Source: Phymatolithon calcareum (taxonomy: Eukaryota; Rhodophyta; Florideophyceae; Hapalidiales). Taken from it: a stretch of DNA of 64,000 nt. The notes under the pieces were generated by a model. That model made no database searches. It saw only the letters and a list, made by a program, of their open reading frames with translations, and was not told the origin of the DNA. Positions 52,032 through 62,529 of the stretch are shown in pieces. The stretch covers positions 2,356,001 through 2,420,000 of the forward strand of contig OZ345375.1 in the NCBI GenBank assembly GCA_977006965.1, given 5' to 3'. The position numbers were made by a program, and so were the translations under genes. Each line of letters starts with the position of its first letter. The first letter of the stretch is position 1.

Positions 52032-54800
52032 TCAACCGTAAAGCTCTTGGATACCATCCCCGACCACGCCATTCCGCTCAAGTGGACTTCGACTCCAATG
52101 CTCGTTGCCTGGTATAAAATCAGCACGAATGACTTTGCCTTTCTCACGAAGCCAATTCCCTTCGTCAACCCTGACAACAACCCCTTCAACCGTTCCTTCC
52201 CCCAATGCACTCTTCCTTTCACTTACAGCTTGCTTAAGACCTTCTTTGGTGATCACCACTCCCTCCAAAATCGGCACTGTGGAAATCCCACTTCCTTTCA
52301 GCTCTTTCCAGAATGATTCGCGGCTCAGAAAGCGTTTTTTATGAACGTCCCACAAGTCAAACGCCAAGAACGCGCTAGGTAGCGCGTTGTAGCGCACTGA
52401 ATGTACAGCGTACATCCATTCACCGTATAAAATTCTTCCGCGCACTCCTCGACGCAGTATCTGACGCAAGGCATCATCTTTCCCTCGTATGTACGACTGT
52501 AGCGATCGGAACTGCAGATGTGAGGACGCATCGATATAATGACTTCGGTTCTGTGCGACGATCTGCCCTGTGGCATCGATACTGAATCCGACATTCGCAC
52601 CATCCACCTTCTCCTCAATTGTCACAGTCATGCTTTCTGATATCATAAGCAGTCTCTGTGCGTCTTTCCAATCTAGGACGATGTCATCGCGTCCACAACC
52701 CCCAAGGTTAAATATGTGCCTTGTCCGCGGGTACTTGGTGATATCAACGCGTCGTTGCGGCTCGATAAATTTTTGCTTCGGCACAATTGTGCAATTACCA
52801 CCGCACAGCGCAACAACAGCCTGCTCTACACCGGCGTCGCCGTCACAGAGGAGCACAGTCGAAAACCCGTTTGCAACGTCCACTGCACCAGGAACGACAA
52901 AAGAACGTGCTACAGACTTCACAACTTGCCTTGCAGAACTTGGAGCTAGAGTGGGATGTTCGACTCTTGATTCAGCGCGTGAGGCAGCAATCTCAGGCGA
53001 TGTACCAACGTGGACGACGACTGCATTTCGTGGCTGAAAAGCTACTGCCAGCCATTTCGATCGATCTCGAGGTAGTGCGTTGACGCGATCCACAATCACT
53101 GATCTGGATGCACGGGCGGCGGCAGACACAGCCGCTTCACAGGCATCACAGTTTCCGAGGATGTCCTGAGAGACAATGCAAGTATCTTTAGGGGCTTTCT
53201 CGAGAAGGGAAGCTGCGAGGAATGACTTTCCCGCACCAGGTAGCCCTGAGAGGACGACCAAGTCCGGAAAGGCTCTAGGCAGGATACCGATGACCCTGAG
53301 GGGCGTATCTGTTGCCGACGGAGACGGGACGCTACTAGCAGGAGCTGTTGCGTGCGCCGAGCAGAATCGTTTGTAGATCTCAGTGGTGTAAGTCTGTAAA
53401 AAGCGTTCTTGGTTAGTAGACTCGATAGATCCTGGGCGTAGAGCACGCGTGAAAGATATTGCAGCGTCGTTGCTCAACACCGGCTCTCGCCGGAAGAGAC
53501 CACATGCGGACGGAGAGCTTGTGCTGGCGCATGATCCGATGGCCAGCTCATCTTTGCGACCATCTTTGTACTTGCGAAGACAATCGCTGCAAAGGGTTGT
53601 GCCTGGGGACTGCTCGTAGCATTTGCCGTTAAAGAGCATGAGGTACGCGGCGAGCATTGTACCTGCACGTCCCTTTCCTCCACCGCAATGCAGAAGAATC
53701 TGGCCTCCTGTCGCTGCAGCTGCCAGAACTTCGACAAGAAAAGCGTCCGTCTGACGTATTGATGGCGCGTGCATGTTCTTGAGAAAAATTTGGACGTTTC
53801 GCATCGGTAAAGATGAGAACCAGGCGGGAGGGAGTGGAGTTTCCAAGGTTAGCGTAATAACTGTGGTCACGCCGAGATTTGAGATCATTGCAATGTCCTC
53901 TTCATTGCGCGGGGTGGATGAGACAGCCAGAAAGCTGGTAATCCAGGAAAAGAAGCGCGGAAGCTTCTGGCCGGACGAGCTAGAGAAAGAAAATAGTCTC
54001 GTTGCTGTTTCTGTCGTGCTAGTGTTTGCTGATAGATCGATCGGGATGCTCTTCAATATAGAGTGATGCCGTTCACGTTGTACTGTAGTTAGAGTGTCCC
54101 AGGTAAGCAGTTCTCCTCCGGAAGCCGACGACGCTAGAGAGGATAAGTGTTCAATATTGCGAGAATTGTGCACCTCAGCAACATCGAGGCGAATTCCATT
54201 ACGTCCAAATTGCCTTTGGCACCTTCCCAGCATAGCGAGACCTTTAGTCATAACTTGTCTACCCTGGCCTTTGTTTGCAATAAGTAAAGCATACCAGGTC
54301 TCGTAAAGAGCTTGAGTGCGCTTCTTCGCCTTGAAGAGTACGCTGGCCCGTTGTAGTCTAGATGGAGCCAGATCGGGATCAGTCTCAAGTAATCGTGCAG
54401 ACTCTTGTAGAATGACCGGAAGGTCACTAGGTCGGAGTGCACTGCTCCGCATCAGCGCCGTAAGCCGGGTCTCTGAAATCTTCCTCAACACAACGTCGAC
54501 TGGTTCGCGACCACTTCTCTCTCGTTCCCATAGCAAGGAAGTGACATGAATTATGCTGTGAAGTGCTTCAGTGCTTTGCGCTGTCGAGTCTTTCAAAATG
54601 TTGCGCGCTGTCTGCAAGAGCGTCTCTGCTTCCTTGCTAGTGCATTGCAGTTCGAGGGGAAACAGGTGCAGGGCATGGAAATTCGAGTTGTAGCCATCAG
54701 CAGATGCTGTGAACTGAACCCGTCCTGTTAAGAGTGAGGAAAAGGTAGGAATGCTTTCCTCTACCAATTGATCTGCTTTTTTCGATTTAGAGCCCGACAT
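52032..54800 (-). CDS. Dual-specificity-phosphatase / P-loop kinase / RNA ligase fusion protein
   Basis: The product is 922 residues, one exon. Residues 1-270: helical, no known domain. Residues 285-395: a cysteine-phosphatase domain with HCGGGKGRAGTMLAAYL (Cys372, Arg378), close to the DUSP23-like loop. The usual general-acid Asp before AP is Asn342 (KNMHAPS). Residues 510-650: P-loop kinase with GLPGAGKS (519-526), like polynucleotide kinases. Residues 675-922: RNA-ligase nucleotidyltransferase with motif I EEKVDGAN (Lys731), ILYGEWMYAVH (motif III region), EGVVVR (motif IV) and KGKVIRADF (motif V). The set resembles RNA end-healing-and-sealing enzymes (plant/fungal tRNA ligase, bacterial Pnkp) with a different domain order and phosphatase type. 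Role in tRNA splicing or RNA repair is inferred. Confidence 0.85.
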   Translation of the reverse strand: MSGSKSKKADQLVEESIPTFSSLLTGRVQFTASADGYNSNFHALHLFPLELQCTSKEAETLLQTARNILKDSTAQSTEALHSIIHVTSLLWERERSGREPVDVVLRKISETRLTALMRSSALRPSDLPVILQESARLLETDPDLAPSRLQRASVLFKAKKRTQALYETWYALLIANKGQGRQVMTKGLAMLGRCQRQFGRNGIRLDVAEVHNSRNIEHLSSLASSASGGELLTWDTLTTVQRERHHSILKSIPIDLSANTSTTETATRLFSFSSSSGQKLPRFFSWITSFLAVSSTPRNEEDIAMISNLGVTTVITLTLETPLPPAWFSSLPMRNVQIFLKNMHAPSIRQTDAFLVEVLAAAATGGQILLHCGGGKGRAGTMLAAYLMLFNGKCYEQSPGTTLCSDCLRKYKDGRKDELAIGSCASTSSPSACGLFRREPVLSNDAAISFTRALRPGSIESTNQERFLQTYTTEIYKRFCSAHATAPASSVPSPSATDTPLRVIGILPRAFPDLVVLSGLPGAGKSFLAASLLEKAPKDTCIVSQDILGNCDACEAAVSAAARASRSVIVDRVNALPRDRSKWLAVAFQPRNAVVVHVGTSPEIAASRAESRVEHPTLAPSSARQVVKSVARSFVVPGAVDVANGFSTVLLCDGDAGVEQAVVALCGGNCTIVPKQKFIEPQRRVDITKYPRTRHIFNLGGCGRDDIVLDWKDAQRLLMISESMTVTIEEKVDGANVGFSIDATGQIVAQNRSHYIDASSHLQFRSLQSYIRGKDDALRQILRRGVRGRILYGEWMYAVHSVRYNALPSAFLAFDLWDVHKKRFLSRESFWKELKGSGISTVPILEGVVITKEGLKQAVSERKSALGEGTVEGVVVRVDEGNWLREKGKVIRADFIPGNEHWSRSPLERNGVVGDGIQELYG

Positions 54801-55681
54801 GAAACTGCCTTCTCCAAAATTACGGTGCGTCAGATCTGCTGAGATGTTGGACTTCTATGTTTAAGAACAATGGGCAATATAATGCTATCTCATGGTCATG
54901 GGCTCCGACGAAGAGGTCCTTTGCGGCGCTGGTAGCGTTTGCACGTGACGTGGTGTACAAATTTTGCCCGGTATGGTGCTCGACGTGCCAGCGAAGCATG
55001 CTTACACTGACAAAACTGGACAACGGACAAGAAGAGGAATCCATGGGTCGTCTCTCACCTGAGAGAGGCAAACAAGGTAATGGCCCACACTGGGAGACCG
55101 CTTTGATTGGATGTACAACAGTGGGACGTTCCATTACTGGTATTCTGGCAGTCTCAATTGAGAGACAGGAGACTGCGCGCCAAAAATTTTAGCGCTTTCA
55201 GGATTCTTACATTCACTCCTAGCTTGACATCCGCTCTTGTGTTGAGGGCGTGTGAGGGTGCCTAAGGTTGTAGGTTCAAGCTCGTAAGATTATGCTTACA
55301 TTTATTGTCGATTTCGCAAGGTGCCAATAGCCATGGCCTTCGCAATAGAATCGCCTTTGCTACACAATGCCCGCTGTTCTCGTACTCTAAGAACTATTGC
55401 CCGAGTCGTGGGTGGCTGTATTGGGTGTGAGCGGTTGTGCGCAATGATCAAGCAGGTTACCGATAATGCGCTTCGCATGTCCAAGTTTTCCGGAAATTTG
55501 GCAGTCGCCGATTTAGCTTTGGCCAGCCATTCCATGGTTACTGTATAAAAACGGCCCTCGTGCCAAGCGCACAGAATGAGAAAGAATAGGAGGAGTGCCA
55601 ATTCATTATCTCTGCTTCTGGGGCTTTCCAGCTTTTGCCGCAAGCTGAACACGGGAACGATGACATATACACATCAGACAG
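54801..55681. other. Region between the ligase fusion and the LYR gene
   Basis: It contains the ligase promoter. Open frames at 54857-55192 (+) and 55302-55652 (-) have no recognised motif, and I do not call them genes. Confidence 0.4.
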
Positions 55682-55966
55682 TCAGTCAGTTCGTGCGTCC
55701 CAGTGAGCACCGTAAGTGAAGATGTAGAGGCGTGCCTTGTCATGGATCTGATACAACGCATCGCGACCGACGACAAGACGTCGAGATATTTCTACAGAAT
55801 CGGTCAGGTCGCGCGCTGATTGAAACTCATGTCGTGCCGATTGTAACAATCGCGGCATCCAGTCAGCACCGTTTGCGTCCTTCTGTCCGCTGAATACCCG
55901 CGAAGTCCGCAGTATTTCACGATAAAGAGAAAGAACTTCACGGCGAATGGCGCCTGGGGAAGACAT
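55682..55966 (-). CDS. LYR-motif (Complex1_LYR-like) mitochondrial protein
   Basis: 94 residues from the ATG at 55966 (MSSPGAIRREV). The frame extends upstream to 56059, but the downstream ATG fits family length. VLSLYREILRTSRVF contains the L-Y-R motif, followed by the ARHEFQSARDLTD helix and a second helix RRLVVGRDALYQI, the three-helix layout of LYRM proteins. These are small mitochondrial factors that bind acyl carrier protein and assist respiratory-complex or Fe-S assembly. The pattern suggests the LYRM1/2/9 group, but the exact member is uncertain. It is divergent from the carotenoid isomerase gene with 197 bp between starts. Confidence 0.75.
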   Translation of the reverse strand: MSSPGAIRREVLSLYREILRTSRVFSGQKDANGADWMPRLLQSARHEFQSARDLTDSVEISRRLVVGRDALYQIHDKARLYIFTYGAHWDARTD

Positions 55967-56163
55967 AATTGTCCTGACACGGATGGTCGGTGGGTAGGAA
56001 AGATGATTCAAAAGGGACATCCCATGCCAGGTATTCGTCCATTTACCTTGTTGGTGCAAAGACGACTTATGATGGAGTAGGAGTCAAATTTTATCTGGAA
56101 AACAGGAAGTGCATGTGATACGACTGTCTGATCTCGCCATACCTTCTTGACAATGTTTATCGA

Positions 56164-57939
56164 ATGAATGAAAGTCAACCCCGTCAATTGACATTCTGGA
56201 ATATGTCGTCACCCGCTTTTGCGGTCGGGCTCCATTTACCACGGATATACCATCGCCGCTCTCTAACATGTCGCCGACCGCGTATGACGGTAGCGCAAAA
56301 TCCCGTACCGGCTACCTGCAAGAAGAAGGAGAAGCCTCAGCACCGCGAAGTCGACGTTGTCGTTGTCGGATCCGGGATAGGCGGCTTGACAACGGCCGCT
56401 CAAATCGCATCGAACGGCGGAACAGTAGGCGTTCTGGAAAGCTACATAATTCCAGGCGGTTCCTCAGGCTGGTTCGAGCGCGGTGAATATCGCTTCGACG
56501 TAGGTGCGTCGATGATTTTCGGTTTCGGTTCTGAAGGCACTACAAACTTGCTCACACGCGCACTATCCCTCGTCGGGAAGAGCATCGAAACAATCCCAGA
56601 CCCGGTACAAGTACACTACCATCTACCAGAGGGACTGGACGTTCGTGTCCATCGCGACTACGAGCAGTTTCTTCTCGGTCTAATTGCACACTTTCCACAC
56701 GAGGAACGCGGCATCCGTCATTTTTATAATGTGTGCTGGAGCGTGTTCAATTCACTCAATGAAATGCCACTGCTCTCTCTCGAGGAGCCCGCTTATCTGC
56801 TCCGCGTTTTCCTGCAACATCCTCTCGCATGTCTCAATCTCGCGCGCTATCTTGCGACGAACGCCGGTGACATTGCGCGTGCGTATGTCAAGGATCCCAC
56901 ACTGCTGCGTTTTATCGACATGGAGTGTTACTCGTGGAGTGTCGCCCCGGCCGAGCGTACCCCGCTAATCAACGCCGGTATGGTCTTTTCCGATCGGCAT
57001 TACGGCGGGGTGAATTATCCACGCGGCGGAGTCGGATGCATTGCAGCCGCTCTCGCGGAAGGTATTGCGGAGCAACCCGGATGTTGGGTGGAGTGCAGCG
57101 CACATGTTAGTAAGATTCTGTTCGAGGATGGAAAGGCGTGCGGCGTGCAGCTCTCAGATGGTCGTGTGGTGCGTGCCAAAATCGTCGTCAGTAATGCGAC
57201 TCGCTGGGATACCTTTGGTGAACGTGGACTTGTTGCACCAGCGCATGTGCCACCCGAGGAAATTACGTTCCGCGAACGGTATGTAAAAAGTCCGAGCTTC
57301 ACGTCCATTCATCTCGGAGTACGCGCGGACGCATTGCAGGTGGATATGCGGGAGGAGGGTGGAATGGACTGTCATCATATCCTACTCGACGACTGGGCGG
57401 AACTGGAGACTGCGCGCGACGCTCGCGGCACGCTGTTCGTCAGCGTGCCAACCGTTCTCGATGCCACAGTGGCGCCATCTGGGAGGCACATTTTCCACGT
57501 TTTTGTTCCGAGTTGGGCGGACGAGTGGACAGGGCTCTCACGTGGCGAGTACGCGGCACAGAAGGAGAAGGTGCTGTCGAGAATTGTCGGTCGATTGGAG
57601 CGCATTTTTCCTGGATTGCGTGTGGGCATTGAAATTGCGGAGGTTGGTACGCCGCGTACACATCGACGGTTTCTTCGACGACAAGATGGGTCGTATGGAC
57701 CAGTGCCGGCACGCAAGCTTCCTGGACTGCTAAGCATGCCGTTTAACCGCACCGGTGTGAAGGGATTGTATTGTGTTGGAGATTCGACATTCCCTGGACA
57801 AGGGTTGAATGCCACGGCGTTCTCTGGGTTCTCCTGTGGCCATCGGATAGCTGCTGATCTTGGTCTGGTTGATACTCTGCCAGCGCCGTTTGACAGGGCG
57901 TTGACGAAGCTGTTGTCGACAACGAGATTAAAACTCTAA
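56164..57939 (+). CDS. crtISO: Carotenoid isomerase (prolycopene isomerase, CRTISO-like)
   Basis: 591 residues, one exon. Residues 1-55 are basic and hydroxyl-rich, fitting a plastid transit peptide. VDVVVVGSGIGGLTTAA (GxGxxG at 69-74) with GVLES is the FAD-binding start. RFDVGASMIFGFG, YPRGGVGCIAAALAEGI and the C-terminal GLYCVGDSTFPGQGLNATAFSG are typical of CRTISO/CrtH and the related phytoene-desaturase family. The enzyme converts poly-cis-lycopene to all-trans-lycopene in the carotenoid pathway of plastids. Codon usage is GC-richer than the surrounding transposons. A related carotenoid-family isomerase or desaturase is the main alternative. Confidence 0.88.
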   Translation: MNESQPRQLTFWNMSSPAFAVGLHLPRIYHRRSLTCRRPRMTVAQNPVPATCKKKEKPQHREVDVVVVGSGIGGLTTAAQIASNGGTVGVLESYIIPGGSSGWFERGEYRFDVGASMIFGFGSEGTTNLLTRALSLVGKSIETIPDPVQVHYHLPEGLDVRVHRDYEQFLLGLIAHFPHEERGIRHFYNVCWSVFNSLNEMPLLSLEEPAYLLRVFLQHPLACLNLARYLATNAGDIARAYVKDPTLLRFIDMECYSWSVAPAERTPLINAGMVFSDRHYGGVNYPRGGVGCIAAALAEGIAEQPGCWVECSAHVSKILFEDGKACGVQLSDGRVVRAKIVVSNATRWDTFGERGLVAPAHVPPEEITFRERYVKSPSFTSIHLGVRADALQVDMREEGGMDCHHILLDDWAELETARDARGTLFVSVPTVLDATVAPSGRHIFHVFVPSWADEWTGLSRGEYAAQKEKVLSRIVGRLERIFPGLRVGIEIAEVGTPRTHRRFLRRQDGSYGPVPARKLPGLLSMPFNRTGVKGLYCVGDSTFPGQGLNATAFSGFSCGHRIAADLGLVDTLPAPFDRALTKLLSTTRLKL

Positions 57940-57950
57940 GCCTTTTTTGC

Positions 57951-57998
<48 letters not shown>
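57951..57998 (+). repeat. (GCCA)n microsatellite, about 12 units
   Basis: It starts 11 bp after the carotenoid isomerase stop codon and is followed by a (TTCTG)n run at 58018-58042. It is in the 3-prime untranslated region or just after it. Length polymorphism is likely. Confidence 0.95.
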
Positions 57999-58042
57999 CT
58001 CTTTGACATGGTCATCAGGTTCTGTTCTGTTCTGTTCTGTTT

Positions 58043-59133
58043 TGTTGCTCAATATTTGCCCGGAGCACATCAGTCGACTGCGTGGAGCTCTCGACGTTTA
58101 TCATCACTGTCGTTCAGTGTAATGCTGCTGTAAAGCTAAGGACTTTTGTGCACTCGCGCGGACGGATGTTCTTGAATTTGGCGGGAAAGTACTGTAAAGT
58201 GCTGCAGGGGCTAATCAGTGATGGCTGTTTTGCTTCAATCAATTGACTGAATTCGAATTCCGCTTGAGGATCGAATGATAAATACTGTACAGTATTGATG
58301 TTCGCCTTATGAGGCAACTTTCAGTCAATTGACATTCGTACGTCCGATTGTCCGAAAGAAGATGGATGACGCAGTAGTGACACCGCAGTGATGCTTTGTA
58401 CTGTACTGTAACAAGCAGGTACAGTACTCTACAGTACAGTAGGCCTGTTTTCGACGAAAATTGCATGCATCTCAAAGGGGCTTTTGAATTTGTCTTCTTG
58501 CTCTAAAGACTCGATCGCTGACGAAGGCAACAATAGTAGTACAGAATCATAGGCGAGGCAGCCCACTTGGTTTTGCGCTTGGGACAGATCGCATGGTCAA
58601 AAGTTTTAAATCTAAAATATTATTGCTTGGGAGATCAATCACAAACACTCAATTGATTTTCGGGCACACCCGAAGCTCTCTGCACTCCTCTGCTGGTGGG
58701 CAGATTTTCACCACATGTTTGGGGTGAAAATCCGCACACGATCATTTTCTGTACTGTATGCATATTGTCAATGCATTTGGAGCACGAGCGCAATTCAATT
58801 ACACTTGTGGTTTCTCTACCAGCTACTGTAGCTTGAGCTGGGCTAGCGTTTTGTCGGCCCTCTTGCATCCGCTTCTACATGGCGAGAAAGGGGATGCATT
58901 CCTTGACTGCGCTCACTGTACCTCAACAGACCAGATAACGAAACCAGAGTCTTGATATCGAGAATTGCTACACAAGGTGCATGCATCTCTTGTTTATCTA
59001 CTTACTTAGACCACCGCATTAGAGCGTACTTATAAATTGAGGATAAAAACGAACAGTACAGTACTTTAGAGTAATCAAAAGATGTCGTGTGTAATATTTA
59101 GTAATTAGCAGATCACAAACTGTTGAAATGCCT
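58043..59133. other. Convergent intergenic region rich in TACTGTA/TACAGTA
   Basis: No gene seen between the carotenoid isomerase and kinase genes. TACTGTA or its complement occurs repeatedly, for example near 58278, 58395-58440, 58745 and 59053. Confidence 0.5.
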
Positions 59134-61635
59134 CTATCTAGTCATCATCTGCGACGACAGTAAAAGTGTTCTTTTCTGTTGCTCGTTAGCAGAACAATTC
59201 GCACTCCATTGATATCCAAACGTCGATCCAGAACTCGGTTGCAAACTGCCGGTACTCTCCTCCTCCTCATATCCCAGAATAATGCTCATCTGCTGCTGAC
59301 TCAACGGCACATTAGTCGTGTTCCCACATTCCGCATCCACACGACCCTCACTGCTACTATGCCGCATGTGTTTCTGAGAACCGGCAAACCGGCTTCTTCT
59401 CGGGAATGAACCAGTACCCATAGACTCAACCCACGATGACGTTGGACGCATTCCACCTTTCTCAGCATCCTCACGCCCGCTGTTATCGCTGAGAATGCGA
59501 CCTTCGCTAGCGTCAGACACTATGCGACCGGCACTAGCGTCCGACACGATACGCCCATCTCCCACAGGGCGCGGGACGGTATTATCGCTGATGATACGTC
59601 CGTGACTTGTGTCGGATACCACACGACTATGAGCGCCGGATGCATGCTGCGGAATCGACATATCCTGTCTACTCGGCGGCCCAGAGGAGGACGCCACAGA
59701 TGCTGAAAGTGAACTACCAGCAGTGCTTCCTCGTCTGAACCTGAGGAATGTGCGTCGCGACGCCTTTCGTTCTTGAGCTGCCTGTCGCAGCTGTTCGCGT
59801 GCCAATTTAGGTGGAAGTCGTTGTCCGCCAGGTTGTGTTTGTGAATTGACAAAATTCGCGCCGGCTGCATTGCTCTCATCAGGGCGTCGATGGAATGAAC
59901 GGCGAATTGGAGCTAGTTTGCCAAATAGGGAAATCGTTTTCCGTGGAACGGCAGACATCTCGTCGTCTGCATCTTCTGCTGCACCACTGAATGATGGGTA
60001 TCGATTTTCGTACCGATCAAGGGATACGCGACTGGATGAGAGAAGACGACGGATAAGACTTTGACGGCGCCCGCCATTGGCAAGATTACCGCTCTGCCGT
60101 AATCCAGCCGGACGTTGGACGTTCGATTCGCGCTGTCCAATCGGCTCGAGGGCCGGACGCGACGGTGGCTTGCAGTGGCGTTGCGCGGTTATATCTGTCG
60201 GTTTTGGAGGGTAATCGCCGAGATTGAAACGCGGTGTGCTGGTGGTTAAGTTTTGTCGCGATGAACTAGTCATACTTTTCGGAGGTGTGGCGGATGGTGG
60301 CTCAGATTCTTTCTTGTTCTTGCGATTGTTGATGATATTCTGAATGTTGTTGTTGTTAATTAATGCTTGATTTCGAGATTTGCCAACCTTGGATCGATTC
60401 CGCCGGAACATGCCCATCTTAGCCGCTCGATCCTGGTCTTGCAACGCGACTTGATGCGTGGTCGTCGCGGTCGCAGGTGACTCAGTATCGACGGTACCGA
60501 CGGCTTTGGACAGGAACCAAGGATGGTTTAAACATTGCTCGGCGGTCAAACGCTTCGCCGGATCTTTGTGTAGCATTGCAGCGACTAACTCCTTCGCTTC
60601 TGTGGAAACGTTAGCCCATTCCTGCGAGGGAAAATAAGCCTCTCGTGAGAGTACACGGGAATAGTACTCCTTCTCAGTCTCACCACCAAATGGAAACTTG
60701 CCACTGAGCAATATATACATCACAACACCACAAGCCCAAATATCGACGGGTCGGCCATGTCCCTTTGATAGGAGCATCTCTGGGGCGATGTAGTAGGGCG
60801 TTCCGACAAAACTGCTCAACATTTTGTCACTTTCGGAACGAATGTGGTTCGCAAAACCGAAATCTGCAAGTTTGACCTGCAATGGCCATGCCTTGCGCAT
60901 ACAGAGCAAATTTTCGAGCTTCACGTCACGGTGCGCTATACCTCTCGAGTGCAGATATGAGATAGCTCGCAATAGATCGAGCATAACTGACGCGGCACGT
61001 TTCTCGGTGAAGATGGTGTTGGCAGCAACAAGGTCAAAGAGCTCACCCCCTGGGACGTATTCCATGACAAAATGGATACGTTTTCGACGTACGAATATAT
61101 CGAAGGTGCGCACAATGTTGGGGTGGTCCATCGAAAGCATGATTTGGACCTCCCGAGCTAGAAAATCGTCTTCATTCGCGCGTCCAAGACGAGGAACAGT
61201 TTTTATAGCGACGGTCTCATCGGTTATGAGATCATTGCCAAGACGAACCTTTCCATTCATCCCCTCCCCGACAATGTGACGAACCCGATAGTAATCCTCA
61301 ACGCGGGAAGAGAAGAGAGATGCACGACGTAGGGCGTAGATCCATTCCTCAAACTCCTTCTTTCCGGTAGCGACGAAAGATACATGTTTCGACGGCAAGT
61401 CCAGTAGAATATGCCATTCGTGCGCGGGTCCGCGGGCAACTGTAGCGTTTGTGACAGAGATTTCCCAAGAAGCTGGGGCGTTTTTCGAGCGATGGGAGGA
61501 TAGTACGGAACCGCGAAGTCGAACGTAGCGCGAGCGACGAGCACGGAGTGAGCGACCTTCCTTGACAAGCCAGCCCTCGACATCCTTAACGCATAGCGCG
61601 GAGTAACGCAGAGCGTATTGCCGGTCGGCGGACAT
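59134..61635 (-). CDS. PH-domain CAMK-type serine/threonine protein kinase
   Basis: 833 residues from the ATG at 61635 (MSADRQYALR). The frame stays open to an ATG at 61887, but that extension is Pro/His-rich and has no domain. Residues 18-105: PH-like domain (VEGWLVKEG at the start, FEEWIYALRRA final helix), suggesting membrane phosphoinositide binding. Residues 115-374: kinase domain with GEGMNGKV, VAIKTV (Lys145), HRDVKLENLL, LADFGFA, GTPYYIAPEM and HPWF; the CAMK/AMPK group is most likely. The C-terminal 450 residues are disordered, with an Asn-rich NNNNIQNIINN run, basic segments and repeated GRI(V/I/L)SDxS units. No intron. Confidence 0.85.
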   Translation of the reverse strand: MSADRQYALRYSALCVKDVEGWLVKEGRSLRARRSRYVRLRGSVLSSHRSKNAPASWEISVTNATVARGPAHEWHILLDLPSKHVSFVATGKKEFEEWIYALRRASLFSSRVEDYYRVRHIVGEGMNGKVRLGNDLITDETVAIKTVPRLGRANEDDFLAREVQIMLSMDHPNIVRTFDIFVRRKRIHFVMEYVPGGELFDLVAANTIFTEKRAASVMLDLLRAISYLHSRGIAHRDVKLENLLCMRKAWPLQVKLADFGFANHIRSESDKMLSSFVGTPYYIAPEMLLSKGHGRPVDIWACGVVMYILLSGKFPFGGETEKEYYSRVLSREAYFPSQEWANVSTEAKELVAAMLHKDPAKRLTAEQCLNHPWFLSKAVGTVDTESPATATTTHQVALQDQDRAAKMGMFRRNRSKVGKSRNQALINNNNIQNIINNRKNKKESEPPSATPPKSMTSSSRQNLTTSTPRFNLGDYPPKPTDITAQRHCKPPSRPALEPIGQRESNVQRPAGLRQSGNLANGGRRQSLIRRLLSSSRVSLDRYENRYPSFSGAAEDADDEMSAVPRKTISLFGKLAPIRRSFHRRPDESNAAGANFVNSQTQPGGQRLPPKLAREQLRQAAQERKASRRTFLRFRRGSTAGSSLSASVASSSGPPSRQDMSIPQHASGAHSRVVSDTSHGRIISDNTVPRPVGDGRIVSDASAGRIVSDASEGRILSDNSGREDAEKGGMRPTSSWVESMGTGSFPRRSRFAGSQKHMRHSSSEGRVDAECGNTTNVPLSQQQMSIILGYEEEESTGSLQPSSGSTFGYQWSANCSANEQQKRTLLLSSQMMTR

Positions 61636-62529
61636 GTTTTCCGGAAACGCCGATGAGCAAAGAGAGCGAATGGGACGGCGGGGATGGGTGCGGAAGTGCA
61701 GTGGTGAGCGGGGGAAAGGACGGATGTGCGGCGGGACGAAGGGAGGTATGTGGGACTGAGCGGCGACAGAAATCAGGTGGTGGGATGTGAATTGCGGGCG
61801 AGTGCAATAATTACTAGTGGTGTTGTGAAGCGCACTATATCTGAGGTGGCGGAGGAGCAGGTGCGGGAAGGGAGGCCACGTGTACATAGACGGTGGTCAA
61901 CTTACATAAAATTACGTCAGTTGCAGGGCTGTTTTGAGACAACCGGTACGTGCTATGATACGTTCAGTGCCGAACCATGAATGAGCGGCGACGTTTGTAG
62001 ACGGGACCAATATTTATAGACTCGTTCGGTTGGGATTGAGACTTGAAATCAGTTGATTTTGGTAATTTTTTCTGAATTCCGGGGGCCGTACTATTTCCAA
62101 ATTTGTCGCTTACAAGCGAGGCGCTGAGAGGATCAGGAAATGAGACACTCGACCTGGCACGCTTGAGCGCGAATAGTTTCCTGTTTTTTGGTTATTTTTC
62201 AATAAATATTCATATATATCCTGCAACACACAATTCGTGCCAGGCGCCAACAGCTGCAGTATCCATACATCATGTATGATGTGATAGATACATTATCATA
62301 GACTGTCCTGTACAGTACAGTATTGTAACACGGTGCTCCGCATTGCTGCATCAATAGTAACGACTGCAGCAGCTGTGATTTGGAATGGCCCACACGGTCG
62401 AAGTTCTCTGAAACACTAATGGGCCGTGCACCTATTGTACTGTACTGTACTGTACTTGCGATGCGTACCGAATTCTGCCCGATCGCGAAGTTTGTGCTTT
62501 ACTGTAATGACCATCACAAGCGCGAACTA
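61636..62529. other. Kinase upstream region
   Basis: 61636-61887 is probably the kinase leader. No other gene is seen. CCTGTACAGTACAGTATTGT at about 62307 starts the motif-rich right end. Confidence 0.4.

Larger units (their letters stand above)
45534..53723. repeat. Segmental duplication block alpha-prime (partner 1-13423)
   Basis: Same order as alpha. The junction at 47231-47235 joins the pogo-side sequence (alpha 1700) directly to the F1 partner gene (alpha 6971) with one extra base, removing 5,270 bp of alpha sequence. At the right end the ligase gene continues uninterrupted beyond 53723, so this copy is at the ancestral location of the host genes. Confidence 0.9.

Noticed and set aside
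57951-58042. CRISPR-like or telomeric array
   Set aside because: These are plain microsatellites (GCCA)n and (TTCTG)n without spacers. No CRISPR array or telomere repeat was seen in the window.
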